From Rhizobium sp. Root1334 (GTDB lineage: Bacteria; Pseudomonadota; Alphaproteobacteria; Rhizobiales; Rhizobiaceae), in the NCBI RefSeq assembly GCF_001426665.1, contig NZ_LMEY01000028.1, positions 248,001 to 312,000 of the forward strand: a DNA stretch of 64,000 nucleotides, written 5' to 3'. The notes beneath the pieces were generated by a model. The model did not search any database and was not told where the DNA came from. It saw only the letters and a program-made list of their open reading frames with translations. This document shows positions 21,298 to 29,561 of this stretch, piece by piece. Made by a program: the position numbers and the translations under genes. The first letter of the stretch is position 1, and the number at the start of each line of letters is the position of its first letter.

Positions 21298-22329
21298 TCA
21301 GATGTTTTCCGGGGTGAAAATATCGAACGGCAAAAATGTCTGGCCCGGAACGCCTCCGATACCACGATCAATGGCGGCGACCATCTGCCCCACCAATTCC
21401 CGGGTCAGATGCGCGACGGGCGTTGCGACTGCCATGGTCACGAGATCTTCAGCCAGCGCCATTCTTGATTCCGGGGTCAGTTCATTCACAACGACCAGCA
21501 GCTTACCTGCCATCTTTTCTTCGGCAAGGGCCGAGATCGCGCCCTCCATGCCGCCGCCGCAGACATAGAACCCGATCAGGTCTGGATGGCGCTGCAAGAG
21601 GTTGATCGTTGCCTCGTGCGTGATCTCCTCCGTATCGAGATTGACCATTGTGTCGAGAACCTCGAAATCAGGCGCATTCTCGCGAAAATACGAGCGGAAA
21701 CCGATTTCACGCAATTCGTGACCATGAAACCGATGGCTTCCGATGAAAGTTGCAACCTTCCCCGGTTTCTTCGCGGCCTTGGCAATCATCCACGCGGCTG
21801 TGCGGCCGACGGTGCGATTATTGAGGCCAACATAACCCTCTCGTGCACCCGCGGCGAAGTCCGAAAGAAGCGAGAAAACCGGGATGCCTTTTTCCCTCAA
21901 TTCCTCTATAGCCGCCGTGACCGCGGGATAGTCGGGGCTAACGAGGGCAATGGCCTGGTTGCGCGCGGCAACAGCTTTGAGCTTTTCCACCAAAGCTGCG
22001 GGCGTAGCACTCATGTTGAAATCGATCTGCGGGATAATGCGGACTCCGGGCGCCGAAAACGCCGCATTCTCGATCTCCTTAGCCATCGACTGATAGAAGT
22101 ACTGGTTTGGCTTTTGCAGGATAAAGCCGAGCCTGTATTGCGGCAGGTCCTCGAAAACCCGCTGCCGCAGCAGGCTGACAGCATGGTAGCCGATCGATTT
22201 TGCCGCATCGTAGACCCGCCGCGCCGTCTCTTCCCTTACCTTGTGGCGGCCGTTCAATACCCGGTCGACGGTCGCGACGCTGACGCCCGCGGCCTGGGCA
22301 AGATCTGTAATGGTCGGACGCCCGCTCAT
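21298..22329 (-). CDS. LacI-family transcriptional regulator
   Basis: A 343-residue LacI-type regulator. The HTH at residues 5-48 (TITDLAQAAGVSVATVDRVLNGRHKVREE) is followed by a type I periplasmic-binding-like effector domain. It is divergent from the desaturase-Rieske-reductase operon that starts at 22475. The 145-bp gap holds a 9-bp-arm inverted repeat and several CATTCA repeats that are candidate operators. It is a paralogue of the regulator at 8207. The effector is likely an inositol derivative, inferred from its neighbours. Confidence 0.92.
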   Translation of the reverse strand: MSGRPTITDLAQAAGVSVATVDRVLNGRHKVREETARRVYDAAKSIGYHAVSLLRQRVFEDLPQYRLGFILQKPNQYFYQSMAKEIENAAFSAPGVRIIPQIDFNMSATPAALVEKLKAVAARNQAIALVSPDYPAVTAAIEELREKGIPVFSLLSDFAAGAREGYVGLNNRTVGRTAAWMIAKAAKKPGKVATFIGSHRFHGHELREIGFRSYFRENAPDFEVLDTMVNLDTEEITHEATINLLQRHPDLIGFYVCGGGMEGAISALAEEKMAGKLLVVVNELTPESRMALAEDLVTMAVATPVAHLTRELVGQMVAAIDRGIGGVPGQTFLPFDIFTPENI

Positions 22330-22348
22330 AATCGCTCCTGATGGAAGC

Positions 22349-22375
22349 CATCATTCAATCATGCGATGAATGATG
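22349..22375. promoter_or_regulatory. Inverted-repeat operator candidate in the lacI / desaturase divergent region
   Basis: Perfect 9-bp arms CATCATTCA (22349-22357) and TGAATGATG (22367-22375) are separated by 9 bp, 20 bp upstream of the LacI start. Further CATTGA/CATTCA elements follow at 22402, 22412 and 22434. The arrangement suits regulation of both divergent units by the LacI protein. Confidence 0.5.
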
Positions 22376-22474
22376 TGTTTTGATAGAATACATCAAGGCT
22401 GCATTGAGCTGCATTCAAAGTCAACCTATCCTCCATTCAAGGACGAGAACCAGCGGCAAGCGGAGGAGGACAGA

Positions 22475-23560
22475 ATGGACAAGACTGCGACGAAACGTGA
22501 TTACAGCCTCCTCGGGCGTGATGCTCAGGCCGCCGTCGACAGCGGACTGGCAGCCGCGGAATGGTATCACACCGACATCCCGCGCAAGCAGATGAAAGAG
22601 CTGATGAAGCGCGAGGATGGTCCGGCCATCCGCGACACGGCAATCTGGCTTGGCAGCATGGTTATCACCGGTGCGCTTGGGGCCTATTTCTGGGGCTCCT
22701 GGTGGTGCGTGCCGTTCTTCCTGATCTACGGCGTGATGTACGGGTCGGCCTCGGATTCGCGCTGGCACGAATGCGGGCACGGTACCGCCTTCAAGACGCG
22801 CTGGATGAACGACGCAGTCTATCAGATTGCCTGTTTCATGATCATGCGTAATCCGGTGACATGGCGCTGGAGCCATACGCGGCACCACACCGATACAGTC
22901 ATCGTCGGCCGCGATCCGGAAATTGCCGTCATGCGCCCGCCGGACCTGTTCCGGCTGGTCCTCAACTTCTTTGGCTTGCTCGATGCCAGCTACGCAATGA
23001 TCGATATGGTCCGCAACGCGGCCGGCATTATCAGTGCTGCCGAAAAAACCTTCGTTCCCGAACAGGAGCAGCCGCGCGTCATCCGTGTTGCCCGTATCTG
23101 GGTTCTGATCTATGCCGCCACGGTGGCGATGGCCATTTACCTCGGCTCGATATTGCCGCTGATACTGATCGGCCTGCCACGGCTCTATGGCGCATGGCAT
23201 CACGTGCTGACGGGGCTTCTGCAGCACGGCGGCCTTGCCGACAACGTCATTGATCATCGTCTCAACAGCCGTAGCGTCTACATGAACCCGTTCAGCCGGT
23301 TTGTGTATTGGAACATGAACTATCATGTTGAGCATCACATGTTCCCGATGGTGCCCTATCATGCGCTCCCGCAGCTGCATGACATGATCAAGCACGACCT
23401 GCCCGCCCCGAACAGATCCATGCTCGAAGGCTACCGCGAAATGATCCCGGCCTTTCTGCGGCAGTTGAAGAATGAGGATTACTTTCTCAAACGCGAACTG
23501 CCGCCGACCGCGAAGCCCTACCGTGAAGAGTTTCACGCCGAGTCAATTGCCGCCGAATAG
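22475..23560 (+). CDS. mocD: Fatty-acid-desaturase-family oxygenase (MocD-like)
   Basis: A 361-residue membrane di-iron enzyme of the fatty acid desaturase/AlkB-like family. Histidine boxes are H98ECGH, H134TRHH and H284VEHH, with further His at 242-243 and 251. Hydrophobic segments lie near residues 55-95, 160-175 and 205-235. ATG 22475 follows GGAGGAGGA. It is followed by a Rieske ferredoxin and an FAD reductase, the MocD-MocE-MocF order known from rhizopine (3-O-methyl-scyllo-inosamine) O-demethylation in Sinorhizobium. The symbol rests on family and gene order; the natural substrate is not shown by sequence. Confidence 0.82.
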   Translation: MDKTATKRDYSLLGRDAQAAVDSGLAAAEWYHTDIPRKQMKELMKREDGPAIRDTAIWLGSMVITGALGAYFWGSWWCVPFFLIYGVMYGSASDSRWHECGHGTAFKTRWMNDAVYQIACFMIMRNPVTWRWSHTRHHTDTVIVGRDPEIAVMRPPDLFRLVLNFFGLLDASYAMIDMVRNAAGIISAAEKTFVPEQEQPRVIRVARIWVLIYAATVAMAIYLGSILPLILIGLPRLYGAWHHVLTGLLQHGGLADNVIDHRLNSRSVYMNPFSRFVYWNMNYHVEHHMFPMVPYHALPQLHDMIKHDLPAPNRSMLEGYREMIPAFLRQLKNEDYFLKRELPPTAKPYREEFHAESIAAE

Positions 23561-23596
23561 AGCGGTGCCCGAAAACAGAACTAGATGGAGGAAACG

Positions 23597-23911
23597 ATGA
23601 GCAATTGGGTGGAAGTCTGCGCAACCGACGAGATTGATGAAGAGGACGTCATCCGCTTCGATCATGACGGCAAAACGTTTGCGGTGTACCGCAGCCCGGA
23701 CGACCGGTTCTTTGCGACCGACGGGCTCTGCACGCATGAAAAGGTCCATCTCGCCGATGGGCTGGTGATGGACGACATCATCGAATGTCCAAAGCACAAT
23801 GGCCGCTTCAGCTACATGACCGGCGAAGCCAAGGGTGCCCCTGTCTGCGTCGATCTCAAGACCTACCCGGTCAAGGTCGAGGATGGCAGCGTCTTCGTTT
23901 CCTTGGGCTAA
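23597..23911 (+). CDS. mocE: Rieske [2Fe-2S] ferredoxin (MocE-like)
   Basis: A 104-residue Rieske ferredoxin with ligands C45-T-H47 and C64-P-K-H67. I chose ATG 23597 because GGAGG sits 5 bp upstream; an in-frame ATG at 23585 overlaps that ribosome site. It should carry electrons between the FAD reductase at 23923 and the desaturase-type oxygenase at 22475. It is a paralogue of the protein at 10408. Confidence 0.9.
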   Translation: MSNWVEVCATDEIDEEDVIRFDHDGKTFAVYRSPDDRFFATDGLCTHEKVHLADGLVMDDIIECPKHNGRFSYMTGEAKGAPVCVDLKTYPVKVEDGSVFVSLG

Positions 23912-23922
23912 GGGATAGGGTC

Positions 23923-25149
23923 ATGACGCAGATTGTCATCATCGGCGCGGGGGAATGCGGCGCAAGGGCTGCCTTTGCCCTGCGGGAAAAGGGTTTTGCC
24001 GGGAAGATCATGCTTATCGGCGCAGAAGACCATCTTCCTTACGAGCGCCCGCCTCTCTCGAAGGATGCCTTGCTGCAAGGCCACGCCCCGAAACTGGTGT
24101 CGGAGGCCGAGCGTTATGAGGCTGCCGGCATCACTGTTTTGACTGGTATCAGCGCCGAAAGCATCGATCCGGCGGCGAAGGTGGTGCGGCTGTCTGACGG
24201 CCGCAGCCAGCCTTACGATCAGTTGCTTCTGACGACCGGCGCGCGGCCGCGGCCATTTCCCGGCCTGTCCGGTGCCTGTCAGCGCATCCGGACGCTGCGA
24301 ACCCATGGCGATGCCGTCGCGATCCGCGCCGCGCTTCAGCCCGGCAGGCATCTCGCGATCATCGGCGGTGGATTCATCGGGCTGGAATTGGCTGCGGCCG
24401 CGCGCAAACTGGGCGCCCGCGTGACGCTGGTCGAAGGTCTGCCCCGTATCCTCAGCCGCGGCGTCCCTGAAGAGCTGGCCGCCGTGGTTGCGGAACGGCA
24501 TAAGGCGGAGGGTGTAGAGATTCACTGCGGCGCAAAAATCCGGAGCTTGCAGGAAAGCCGGGAGGGCGTAAGCGTTCTTTTCGAGGATGGCGGCGCGCTT
24601 GATGCCGACCTGATTGTCGTCGGGATCGGGGCCATACCGAATGTTGAACTTGCCCGCGATGCCGGGCTTGCAATCGACAACGGTATCGCCGTCGATACCC
24701 ATTTGAGAACATCCGCACCGGACATCTTTGCTGCCGGTGATTGTTGTTCTTTCCCGCTGGCGCATTACGCAGGACGCCGGCTGCGGCTGGAGGCCTGGCG
24801 CAACGCGCAGGAACAGGGCCAGCTTGCTGCCGCCAATCTCCTGGGTGCAGACGAAGCTATCACCGCAGTCCCGTGGTTCTGGTCGGATCAATACGACCTG
24901 ACATTGCAGATCGCTGGCATTGCAGATGGGGCGGCGCAGACTGTCCGGCGCGAGGTCGCCGATGGCGCCTTCATCCTCTTCCATCTCGACGCCGGTGGCC
25001 GCCTGATCGCCGCCAGCGGCATCGGTCCCGGCAACGCCGTCGCCCGCGATATCCGCTTGGCCGAGATGATGATTGCGGCCGGGATCCATCCTGATCCAGC
25101 AGCACTTGCTACGCCGGCGATCAAACTGAAGACACTGCTGACGGCTTAA
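23923..25149 (+). CDS. mocF: FAD-dependent ferredoxin reductase (MocF-like)
   Basis: A 408-residue FAD/NAD(P)H reductase. The motifs are IVIIGAGECG (residues 4-13), AIIGGGFIGLELAA (about 146) and DIFAAGDCCSF (about 268), with the C-terminal signature PWFWSDQYDLTLQ. ATG 23923 starts 11 bp after the ferredoxin stop. It supplies electrons to the Rieske protein. It is a paralogue of the reductase at 11788, with matching blocks throughout. Confidence 0.9.
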   Translation: MTQIVIIGAGECGARAAFALREKGFAGKIMLIGAEDHLPYERPPLSKDALLQGHAPKLVSEAERYEAAGITVLTGISAESIDPAAKVVRLSDGRSQPYDQLLLTTGARPRPFPGLSGACQRIRTLRTHGDAVAIRAALQPGRHLAIIGGGFIGLELAAAARKLGARVTLVEGLPRILSRGVPEELAAVVAERHKAEGVEIHCGAKIRSLQESREGVSVLFEDGGALDADLIVVGIGAIPNVELARDAGLAIDNGIAVDTHLRTSAPDIFAAGDCCSFPLAHYAGRRLRLEAWRNAQEQGQLAAANLLGADEAITAVPWFWSDQYDLTLQIAGIADGAAQTVRREVADGAFILFHLDAGGRLIAASGIGPGNAVARDIRLAEMMIAAGIHPDPAALATPAIKLKTLLTA

Positions 25150-25219
25150 GCGCAGCACATAGCAACATAAACGAGCCACGGCAGCGTCTTTATCGCGCGT
25201 GGCAATGGAGAAACATGTC

Positions 25220-26011
25220 ATGAGACACCGCCGCCCGACTGTCGCCGATCTTCTGTCGATAAAGGGAAAGCGTCAGCTGAGCATGCTGCGCGTCGAAACA
25301 CTGAAGGAAGCAGATGCCGCGGAAAGGGCTGGGGTAGACCTCGTCTCCGTGCCGCCGTCATTGCTCGGCGCGGCTTTTCGGGAGGCGGCCCCTTCCGTCT
25401 TTGCCTTTCCCGGCCTGGAATATGGTGACCTTGTAACAGCGGATGAATATATCCGCGCCGCGTTTCAGGCATTGAAAGCGGGCGGCGATGCCGTTTATTG
25501 CGCAGCAGGTCTTCAGACGGTGCGCCGCATGCGAGACGAGGGCATCCCCGTCTGCGGCCATGTCGGGCTTATCCCGTCCAAGGCCACCTGGACCGGTGGT
25601 TTTCGCGCTGTTGGCAAGACGTCGCTCGGTGCGCTGGAGATATGGCGCCAGACCAAGGCACTCGAAGAGGCAGGGGCATTTGCGGCAGAGATCGAGGTCG
25701 TTCCGGGCGAAGTCGCAGCGGCAATCAGTGAACGCACATCGATGCTGATGCTGTCAATGGGCGCAGGCACCGGTTGCGATGCGCAATATCTCTTTGCCGA
25801 CGATGTGCTCGGTGCCAACAAGGGGCATGTCCCCCGTCACGCAAAGATCTATCGCAACTTTGCCGCTGAGTACGAGAGGCTGCAGCAAGAGCGGATCGCC
25901 GCCTTCTCCGAATATGTGGCCGATGTGAAATCCGGTGCCTATCCCGCCAAATCCCATTTGGTGGGCATCGATCCGGTGGAACTGGAAGCGTTCCTGCAGT
26001 CGATGGCTTAA
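25220..26011 (+). CDS. PanB-like protein (3-methyl-2-oxobutanoate hydroxymethyltransferase family)
   Basis: A 263-residue TIM-barrel protein of the ketopantoate hydroxymethyltransferase superfamily. Matching PanB blocks are PVCGHVGLIPS (about 112), GGFRAVGKT, AAEIEVVPGEVAAAI (catalytic Glu region, about 163), GAGTGCDAQYLFADDVLG and KGHVPRHAKIYRNF. PanB transfers a C1 unit from 5,10-methylene-tetrahydrofolate to a 2-oxoacid. Start ATG 25220 follows GGAG; GTG 25200-region and ATG 25205 are alternatives. Its place between the demethylase module and PurU suggests handling of folate-bound C1 rather than pantothenate synthesis. This is inference. Confidence 0.75.
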   Translation: MRHRRPTVADLLSIKGKRQLSMLRVETLKEADAAERAGVDLVSVPPSLLGAAFREAAPSVFAFPGLEYGDLVTADEYIRAAFQALKAGGDAVYCAAGLQTVRRMRDEGIPVCGHVGLIPSKATWTGGFRAVGKTSLGALEIWRQTKALEEAGAFAAEIEVVPGEVAAAISERTSMLMLSMGAGTGCDAQYLFADDVLGANKGHVPRHAKIYRNFAAEYERLQQERIAAFSEYVADVKSGAYPAKSHLVGIDPVELEAFLQSMA

Positions 26012-26145
26012 CGCCGCGGGCGCTCATCCCGGCAGACAGGGTGCCGGTACCTGCTGTTGGCCGCCCCAGTAGCATCCGCCATATCGCATCCAGAAAATCC
26101 GCAACACCGCCCGGCGTGAAACATTCAACGAAAGCAAGATTGACA

Positions 26146-27030
26146 ATGCGACACTACGTTCTGACCGTATCGTGCAAATCCACCCGTGGCATTGTCGCGG
26201 CGATTACCGGCTATCTGGCCGACGAAGGCTGTTACATCACCGACAGTTCGCAGTTCGACGACATGGAAACCGGCCTGTTCTTCATGCGGCTGACTTTCAT
26301 CAGCCAGGAAGGTGCTGCACTTGAGAAGCTGAAGGCCGGGTTCGAGGCGGTGAAGACCCGGTTTGGCATGGACGCCGATATCCGTGATTCCGAGCACCGG
26401 ATGAAGGTGCTTTTGATGGTGTCGCGTTTCGGCCATTGCCTCAACGATCTGCTCTACCGCTGGAAGATCGGCGCTTTGCCGATCGACATCGTCGGTGTGG
26501 TCTCCAACCATTTCGATTACCAGAAGGTAGTCGTCAATCACGACATCCCGTTCCATCATATCCCGGTGACCAAGGCCAACAAGGCGCAGGCGGAAGCCCG
26601 GATGATGGACGTGGTCGAGCAGACCGGCACCGAGTTGATCGTGCTTGCCCGCTACATGCAGATCCTGTCGGATGCCATCTGCCAGAAGATGTCGGGGCAG
26701 ATCATCAACATCCACCATTCGTTCCTGCCGTCCTTCAAGGGCGCCAACCCCTACAAGCAAGCCTATGAGCGCGGCGTGAAGCTGATTGGTGCCACCGCGC
26801 ATTACGTTACCGCCGATCTCGACGAAGGCCCGATCATCGAGCAGGACATCGCCCGCATCACCCATGCGCAGTCGGCCGAGGACTATGTCTCGATCGGCCG
26901 CGATGTCGAGAGCCAGGTTCTGGCGCGCGCCGTGCACGCCCATATCCACCACCGCACCTTCATCAACGGCAATCGCACCGTGGTGTTTCCGGCAAGCCCG
27001 GGATCCTATGCCTCCGAGCGCATGGGGTGA
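26146..27030 (+). CDS. purU: Formyltetrahydrofolate deformylase
   Basis: A 294-residue protein with an N-terminal ACT domain (residues 1-85) and a formyltransferase-type catalytic domain. The catalytic residues are visible as Asn and His in INIHHSFLP and Asp in ADLDEGPIIEQ. It releases formate from 10-formyltetrahydrofolate and so regenerates free THF. Start ATG 26146. It closes the operon begun at 22475, so C1 units from demethylation can leave as formate. It is a paralogue of the gene at 55261. Confidence 0.9.
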   Translation: MRHYVLTVSCKSTRGIVAAITGYLADEGCYITDSSQFDDMETGLFFMRLTFISQEGAALEKLKAGFEAVKTRFGMDADIRDSEHRMKVLLMVSRFGHCLNDLLYRWKIGALPIDIVGVVSNHFDYQKVVVNHDIPFHHIPVTKANKAQAEARMMDVVEQTGTELIVLARYMQILSDAICQKMSGQIINIHHSFLPSFKGANPYKQAYERGVKLIGATAHYVTADLDEGPIIEQDIARITHAQSAEDYVSIGRDVESQVLARAVHAHIHHRTFINGNRTVVFPASPGSYASERMG

Positions 27031-27492
27031 TTACAATTTCCACAAGTTGATGATCGATCCCATCCATCCTGAATCCCGTATGTGACCACATTCCAGGAAC
27101 CCGAAAGTGCGTGCGTGTCAGCCTATTCCCTTTGAAAACAGCTATGCGACGGCGCTCGGGTTCTTGTGCAGCCGCAGTTTGCGCGATGATGCGCTGGCAG
27201 GCTCGGCACGCTGTCGAAATCGTGACTGAGCGAGGAGGCCGGCGAGGGCCATCAATCCTGCTTCACCGCAGCGATGCCCGCAAGCCCGCGGTTCGTATCC
27301 GGTGGCACGGCAGCCTGATCGAGTGCAGGCAAGGGTAGCTCTCTGACGCAGAGTTGAGAAAAGCTGCAGATCAGTGCCCGCTCGGCAGTCGGCGACGGAA
27401 AGCGGAAAATCCTACAAGCCCCCCTGCAAGAACAGGAGCCGCGCCTATATAAGGTTGAGACAATCCAGGCATGAATGCACCGGGACAAGGCC
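27031..27492. other. Intergenic stretch after purU, no supported gene
   Basis: About 460 bp. Short open frames exist on both strands but have no ribosome site, family pattern or signal peptide that I can support. No clear terminator follows PurU. A promoter for the small ORF and dps is probably at the right end. Confidence 0.4.
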
Positions 27493-27675
27493 ATGAAAAC
27501 CGCCGCTAGCGAACCCGAACACCTCCGCGACTCGCTCGCCTCGCTGCCGGAACCTCTCGACCTGGAATTTCTCGTTTTGCCAGACAATGGCTGGCGCAGA
27601 CAGGACGATTTTCTCAAACCGCCTTTGGAGAGATTAATTACCGCCACCGATCCGCTTTCTCAACGCCTCCGCTGA
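27493..27675 (+). CDS. Small hypothetical protein upstream of dps
   Basis: A 60-residue open frame starting MKTAASEPEHLRDSLASLPE and ending 37 bp before dps on the same strand. It is Leu/Pro-rich with no transmembrane segment. The ribosome site (ACAAGG) is weak and I recognise no family. It could be a short leader cistron of dps or a chance frame. Confidence 0.3.
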   Translation: MKTAASEPEHLRDSLASLPEPLDLEFLVLPDNGWRRQDDFLKPPLERLITATDPLSQRLR

Positions 27676-27712
27676 ACAAGCCTCTCGAATCCGAAACAAG
27701 GAGAAACCAGCC

Positions 27713-28234
27713 ATGACCGAGAAGACACCGCGTACGCGCCGTATGGCCCCCCTGAGAACGCCGTCAGGCCTTTCGGAAGACGCGACCCGGGATATCTCCG
27801 CCGCGATGAGAGCCTTGCTCGCCGATGTGTTCGCCCTCTATCTGAAGACGAAAAACTTCCACTGGCATATGTCGGGTCCGCATTTCCGCGACTATCACCT
27901 GCTCTTCGACGATCAGGCAGCTCAGATTCTGGCCATGACCGATCCGCTCGCAGAACGCGTCCGCAAGATCGGCGGCACGACGCTGCGCTCGATCGGCCAT
28001 ATCGGCAAGCTGCAGCGGATTGCAGACAATGATGCCGATTACGTCGATCCGCAGGATATGCTGGCTGAGTTGCGCGACGATAATGCCGACCTTCTGGCAA
28101 GCATGCGCGAAACGCGCGCACTTTGCGACGAACATGGCGATGTCGCCGGCACAAGCGTCTTGGAAAACTGGATAGACGAAACAGAACAGCGCGTCTGGTT
28201 CCTCTTCGAGACGAGCCGCAAGGGCAATTCCTGA
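27713..28234 (+). CDS. dps: Dps-family DNA-binding ferritin
   Basis: A 173-residue four-helix protein of the Dps/miniferritin family. The intersubunit ferroxidase site is recognisable as KTKNFHWHMSGPHFRDYHLLFDDQ (His at about 51 and 63, Asp/Glu about 67-78). The lysine/arginine-rich N-terminal tail (KTPRTRRMAPLR) suits DNA binding. It protects DNA from iron and peroxide and acts in the cytoplasm as a dodecamer. ATG 27713 follows AAGGAGA. It stands apart from the catabolic operons. Confidence 0.92.
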   Translation: MTEKTPRTRRMAPLRTPSGLSEDATRDISAAMRALLADVFALYLKTKNFHWHMSGPHFRDYHLLFDDQAAQILAMTDPLAERVRKIGGTTLRSIGHIGKLQRIADNDADYVDPQDMLAELRDDNADLLASMRETRALCDEHGDVAGTSVLENWIDETEQRVWFLFETSRKGNS

Positions 28235-28381
28235 TCGAAACGCACAGGTAGAATCGCGATTGCAACAGGCAGGGTGGCACCAGGGTGCCGCTTTGCCTGA
28301 TGCCACCGGCTACATCCTGTCCCCCAAGCTGGGCTTTGGGCACCCATACCGCCGCCTACGACCGCGTGCGTTGATGCCTGC

Positions 28382-28609
28382 TCAAGCTCCGCAGTTTACA
28401 CGATCGCGACAGATTTTTGGGCGATACAGCCGTTTGTAGTGGCCTTCCTCAAACCTGATCTTTTGTTTGCGCTGGTGTTCCAACAATTGCGCTGAAGGCG
28501 CATGAGACCTTTCGATCCCGACCGGCTTGGCTGTCGAGCAGCTCGTGGTCACCAAGCCAATCGTTGCGGCTATGGCGAAAGCTCTGAAGATCGTCGTTGC
28601 TTTTCGCAT
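28382..28609 (-). CDS. Small lipoprotein
   Basis: A 75-residue protein with a lipoprotein signal peptide: basic start MRKATTIFR, hydrophobic core AFAIAATIGLV and lipobox TTSC with the acylated Cys at about residue 24. The mature part is short, basic and without recognised domain. A GGAAGG ribosome site lies 7 bp before the ATG at 28609. It is convergent with dps. The lipobox makes a real gene likely; function unknown. Confidence 0.6.
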   Translation of the reverse strand: MRKATTIFRAFAIAATIGLVTTSCSTAKPVGIERSHAPSAQLLEHQRKQKIRFEEGHYKRLYRPKICRDRVNCGA

Positions 28610-28758
28610 CCCGGGGCCTTCCGCCTGCTTTTGTGCATTTCGACAAGAGTAGGCCAGAATGAATGAACCCCGGCTGAACCGTGAGGCGAACGATCGCTAC
28701 CGGACGAAAACACCCGGCCACAATCTTGCCTTCCAACCGCGCCTTTTCCGTCGTGTTT

Positions 28759-28777
28759 GATTAAAAGTTTATTAATC
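28759..28777. promoter_or_regulatory. AT-rich palindrome upstream of the DUF4360 leader
   Basis: GATTAA (28759-28764) and TTAATC (28772-28777) form a perfect inverted repeat in the AT-rich stretch about 40 bp before the short leader ORF. The promoter of the DUF4360 unit must lie around here. A regulator site is possible. Confidence 0.3.
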
Positions 28778-28817
28778 CAGCCTTCCTACACATGGGCCTT
28801 TGCTGGATGACTTTCAG

Positions 28818-28892
28818 ATGAACGAAGTGCTCATCGAAGGTTCAGATCAGCGGCTCTATTTCTCAAGCGAAGCAGCCGCTTCGCTTTTTTAA
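28818..28892 (+). CDS. Possible 24-residue leader peptide containing a terminator
   Basis: An open frame MNEVLIEGSDQRLYFSSEAA followed by ASLF and TAA. Its last seven codons are the terminator hairpin and U-tract at 28867-28890, and it ends 15 bp before the DUF4360 gene. The ribosome site is poor. It is listed because a short ORF fused to a terminator directly before a gene is the geometry of attenuators; it may also be chance. Confidence 0.3.
   Translation: MNEVLIEGSDQRLYFSSEAAASLF
28867..28890 (+). terminator. Rho-independent terminator/attenuator before the DUF4360 gene
   Basis: A perfect 7-bp stem GCGAAGC-AGCC-GCTTCGC is followed immediately by TTTTTT, on the plus strand only. It ends 17 bp before the ATG at 28908. 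No complete plus-strand gene lies between dps and it, so it must act on a short leader transcript or as an attenuator. Confidence 0.8.
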
Positions 28893-28907
28893 CACCGAGG
28901 AAATCAC

Positions 28908-29498
28908 ATGAAGGCTATCGGTATTTTACTCGCATCCCTTTTCGTTGCCTCTACGGCTTATGCGGACGACATTTCGCTCGGTATTCCAGGCTATGGCGGC
29001 AGCGGCTGCCCTTCCGACAGCGTATCGGCGACTTTGAGCCCGGATGGCAAAGCCCTGAGCCTGCTGTTTGACAACTATGTCGTGGAAGCCGGCGGCGAGA
29101 CAGGCAAATCGTTTGATCGCAAGACCTGCAATGTCGCTATTCCAGTCCACGTTCCGCAGGGACGCAGCGTCTCGGTACTGGCGATCGACTATCGCGGTTT
29201 CAATCAGTTGCCGCGCGGTGCACGCTCGCAATTCAACGTCGAATACTTCTTCGCCGGCGCCCGCGGCCCGGCCTTCACCCAGACGTTCACCGGTCCAAAG
29301 GAGAAGGACTACCTCATTACCAACAAGCTCGTGGCGAATTCACTGATCTGGTCGGCCTGCGGCGAGGATGTGAACTTGCGGACGAACTCCAGCATTCGCG
29401 TCAACACCACGAAAAATCAGGAAGCCATGGCAACGGTGGATACGCAGGACGTCAAGGCTGCCATTGTCTACCAGCTTCAGTGGCGCACCTGCCGCTAA
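28908..29498 (+). CDS. Secreted DUF4360-like protein
   Basis: A 196-residue exported protein with a Sec signal peptide (MKAIGILLASLFVASTAYA, cleavage before DD). The mature part matches the DUF4360 pattern: GCPSDSVSATLSPDGKALSLLFDNY, CNVAIPVHVPQG, IDYRGF and a C-terminal block ending QLQWRTCR. Paired cysteines suggest disulfides in the periplasm or outside. GAGG lies before ATG 28908. The following gene encodes the same domain fused to an autotransporter barrel. Function of the family is unknown to me. Confidence 0.8.
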   Translation: MKAIGILLASLFVASTAYADDISLGIPGYGGSGCPSDSVSATLSPDGKALSLLFDNYVVEAGGETGKSFDRKTCNVAIPVHVPQGRSVSVLAIDYRGFNQLPRGARSQFNVEYFFAGARGPAFTQTFTGPKEKDYLITNKLVANSLIWSACGEDVNLRTNSSIRVNTTKNQEAMATVDTQDVKAAIVYQLQWRTCR

Positions 29499-29512
29499 CA
29501 TCGAAGCGGATC

Positions 29513-29545
29513 GGGGCAGCCCCAGTATGCTGCCCCTTGTTCTTT
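29513..29545 (+). terminator. Terminator between the two DUF4360-type genes
   Basis: An 8-bp perfect stem GGGGCAGC (29513-29520), 8-nt loop and GCTGCCCC (29529-29536) is followed by TTGTTCTTT. It lies 14 bp after the stop of the first DUF4360 gene. Confidence 0.75.
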
Positions 29546-29561
29546 ATGAGGGTTAGTTGTC

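Noticed and set aside
22421-23536. A 371-codon minus-strand frame opposite the desaturase-type oxygenase
   Set aside because: The plus-strand protein carries all three histidine boxes and a perfect ribosome site; the antisense frame has no recognisable domain.
23908-25221. A 437-codon minus-strand frame
   Set aside because: It is antisense to the MocF-like reductase, which has intact FAD and NAD(P)H motifs; the frame has none.
27111-27338. A 75-codon plus-strand frame after purU
   Set aside because: No ribosome site, highly Arg/Ser-rich, no signal peptide or family pattern; treated as non-coding.
28267-28310. Terminator after dps
   Set aside because: GGTGGCA/TGCCACC arms can pair but the fold is ambiguous with competing short stems and no U-tract; not strong enough to list.
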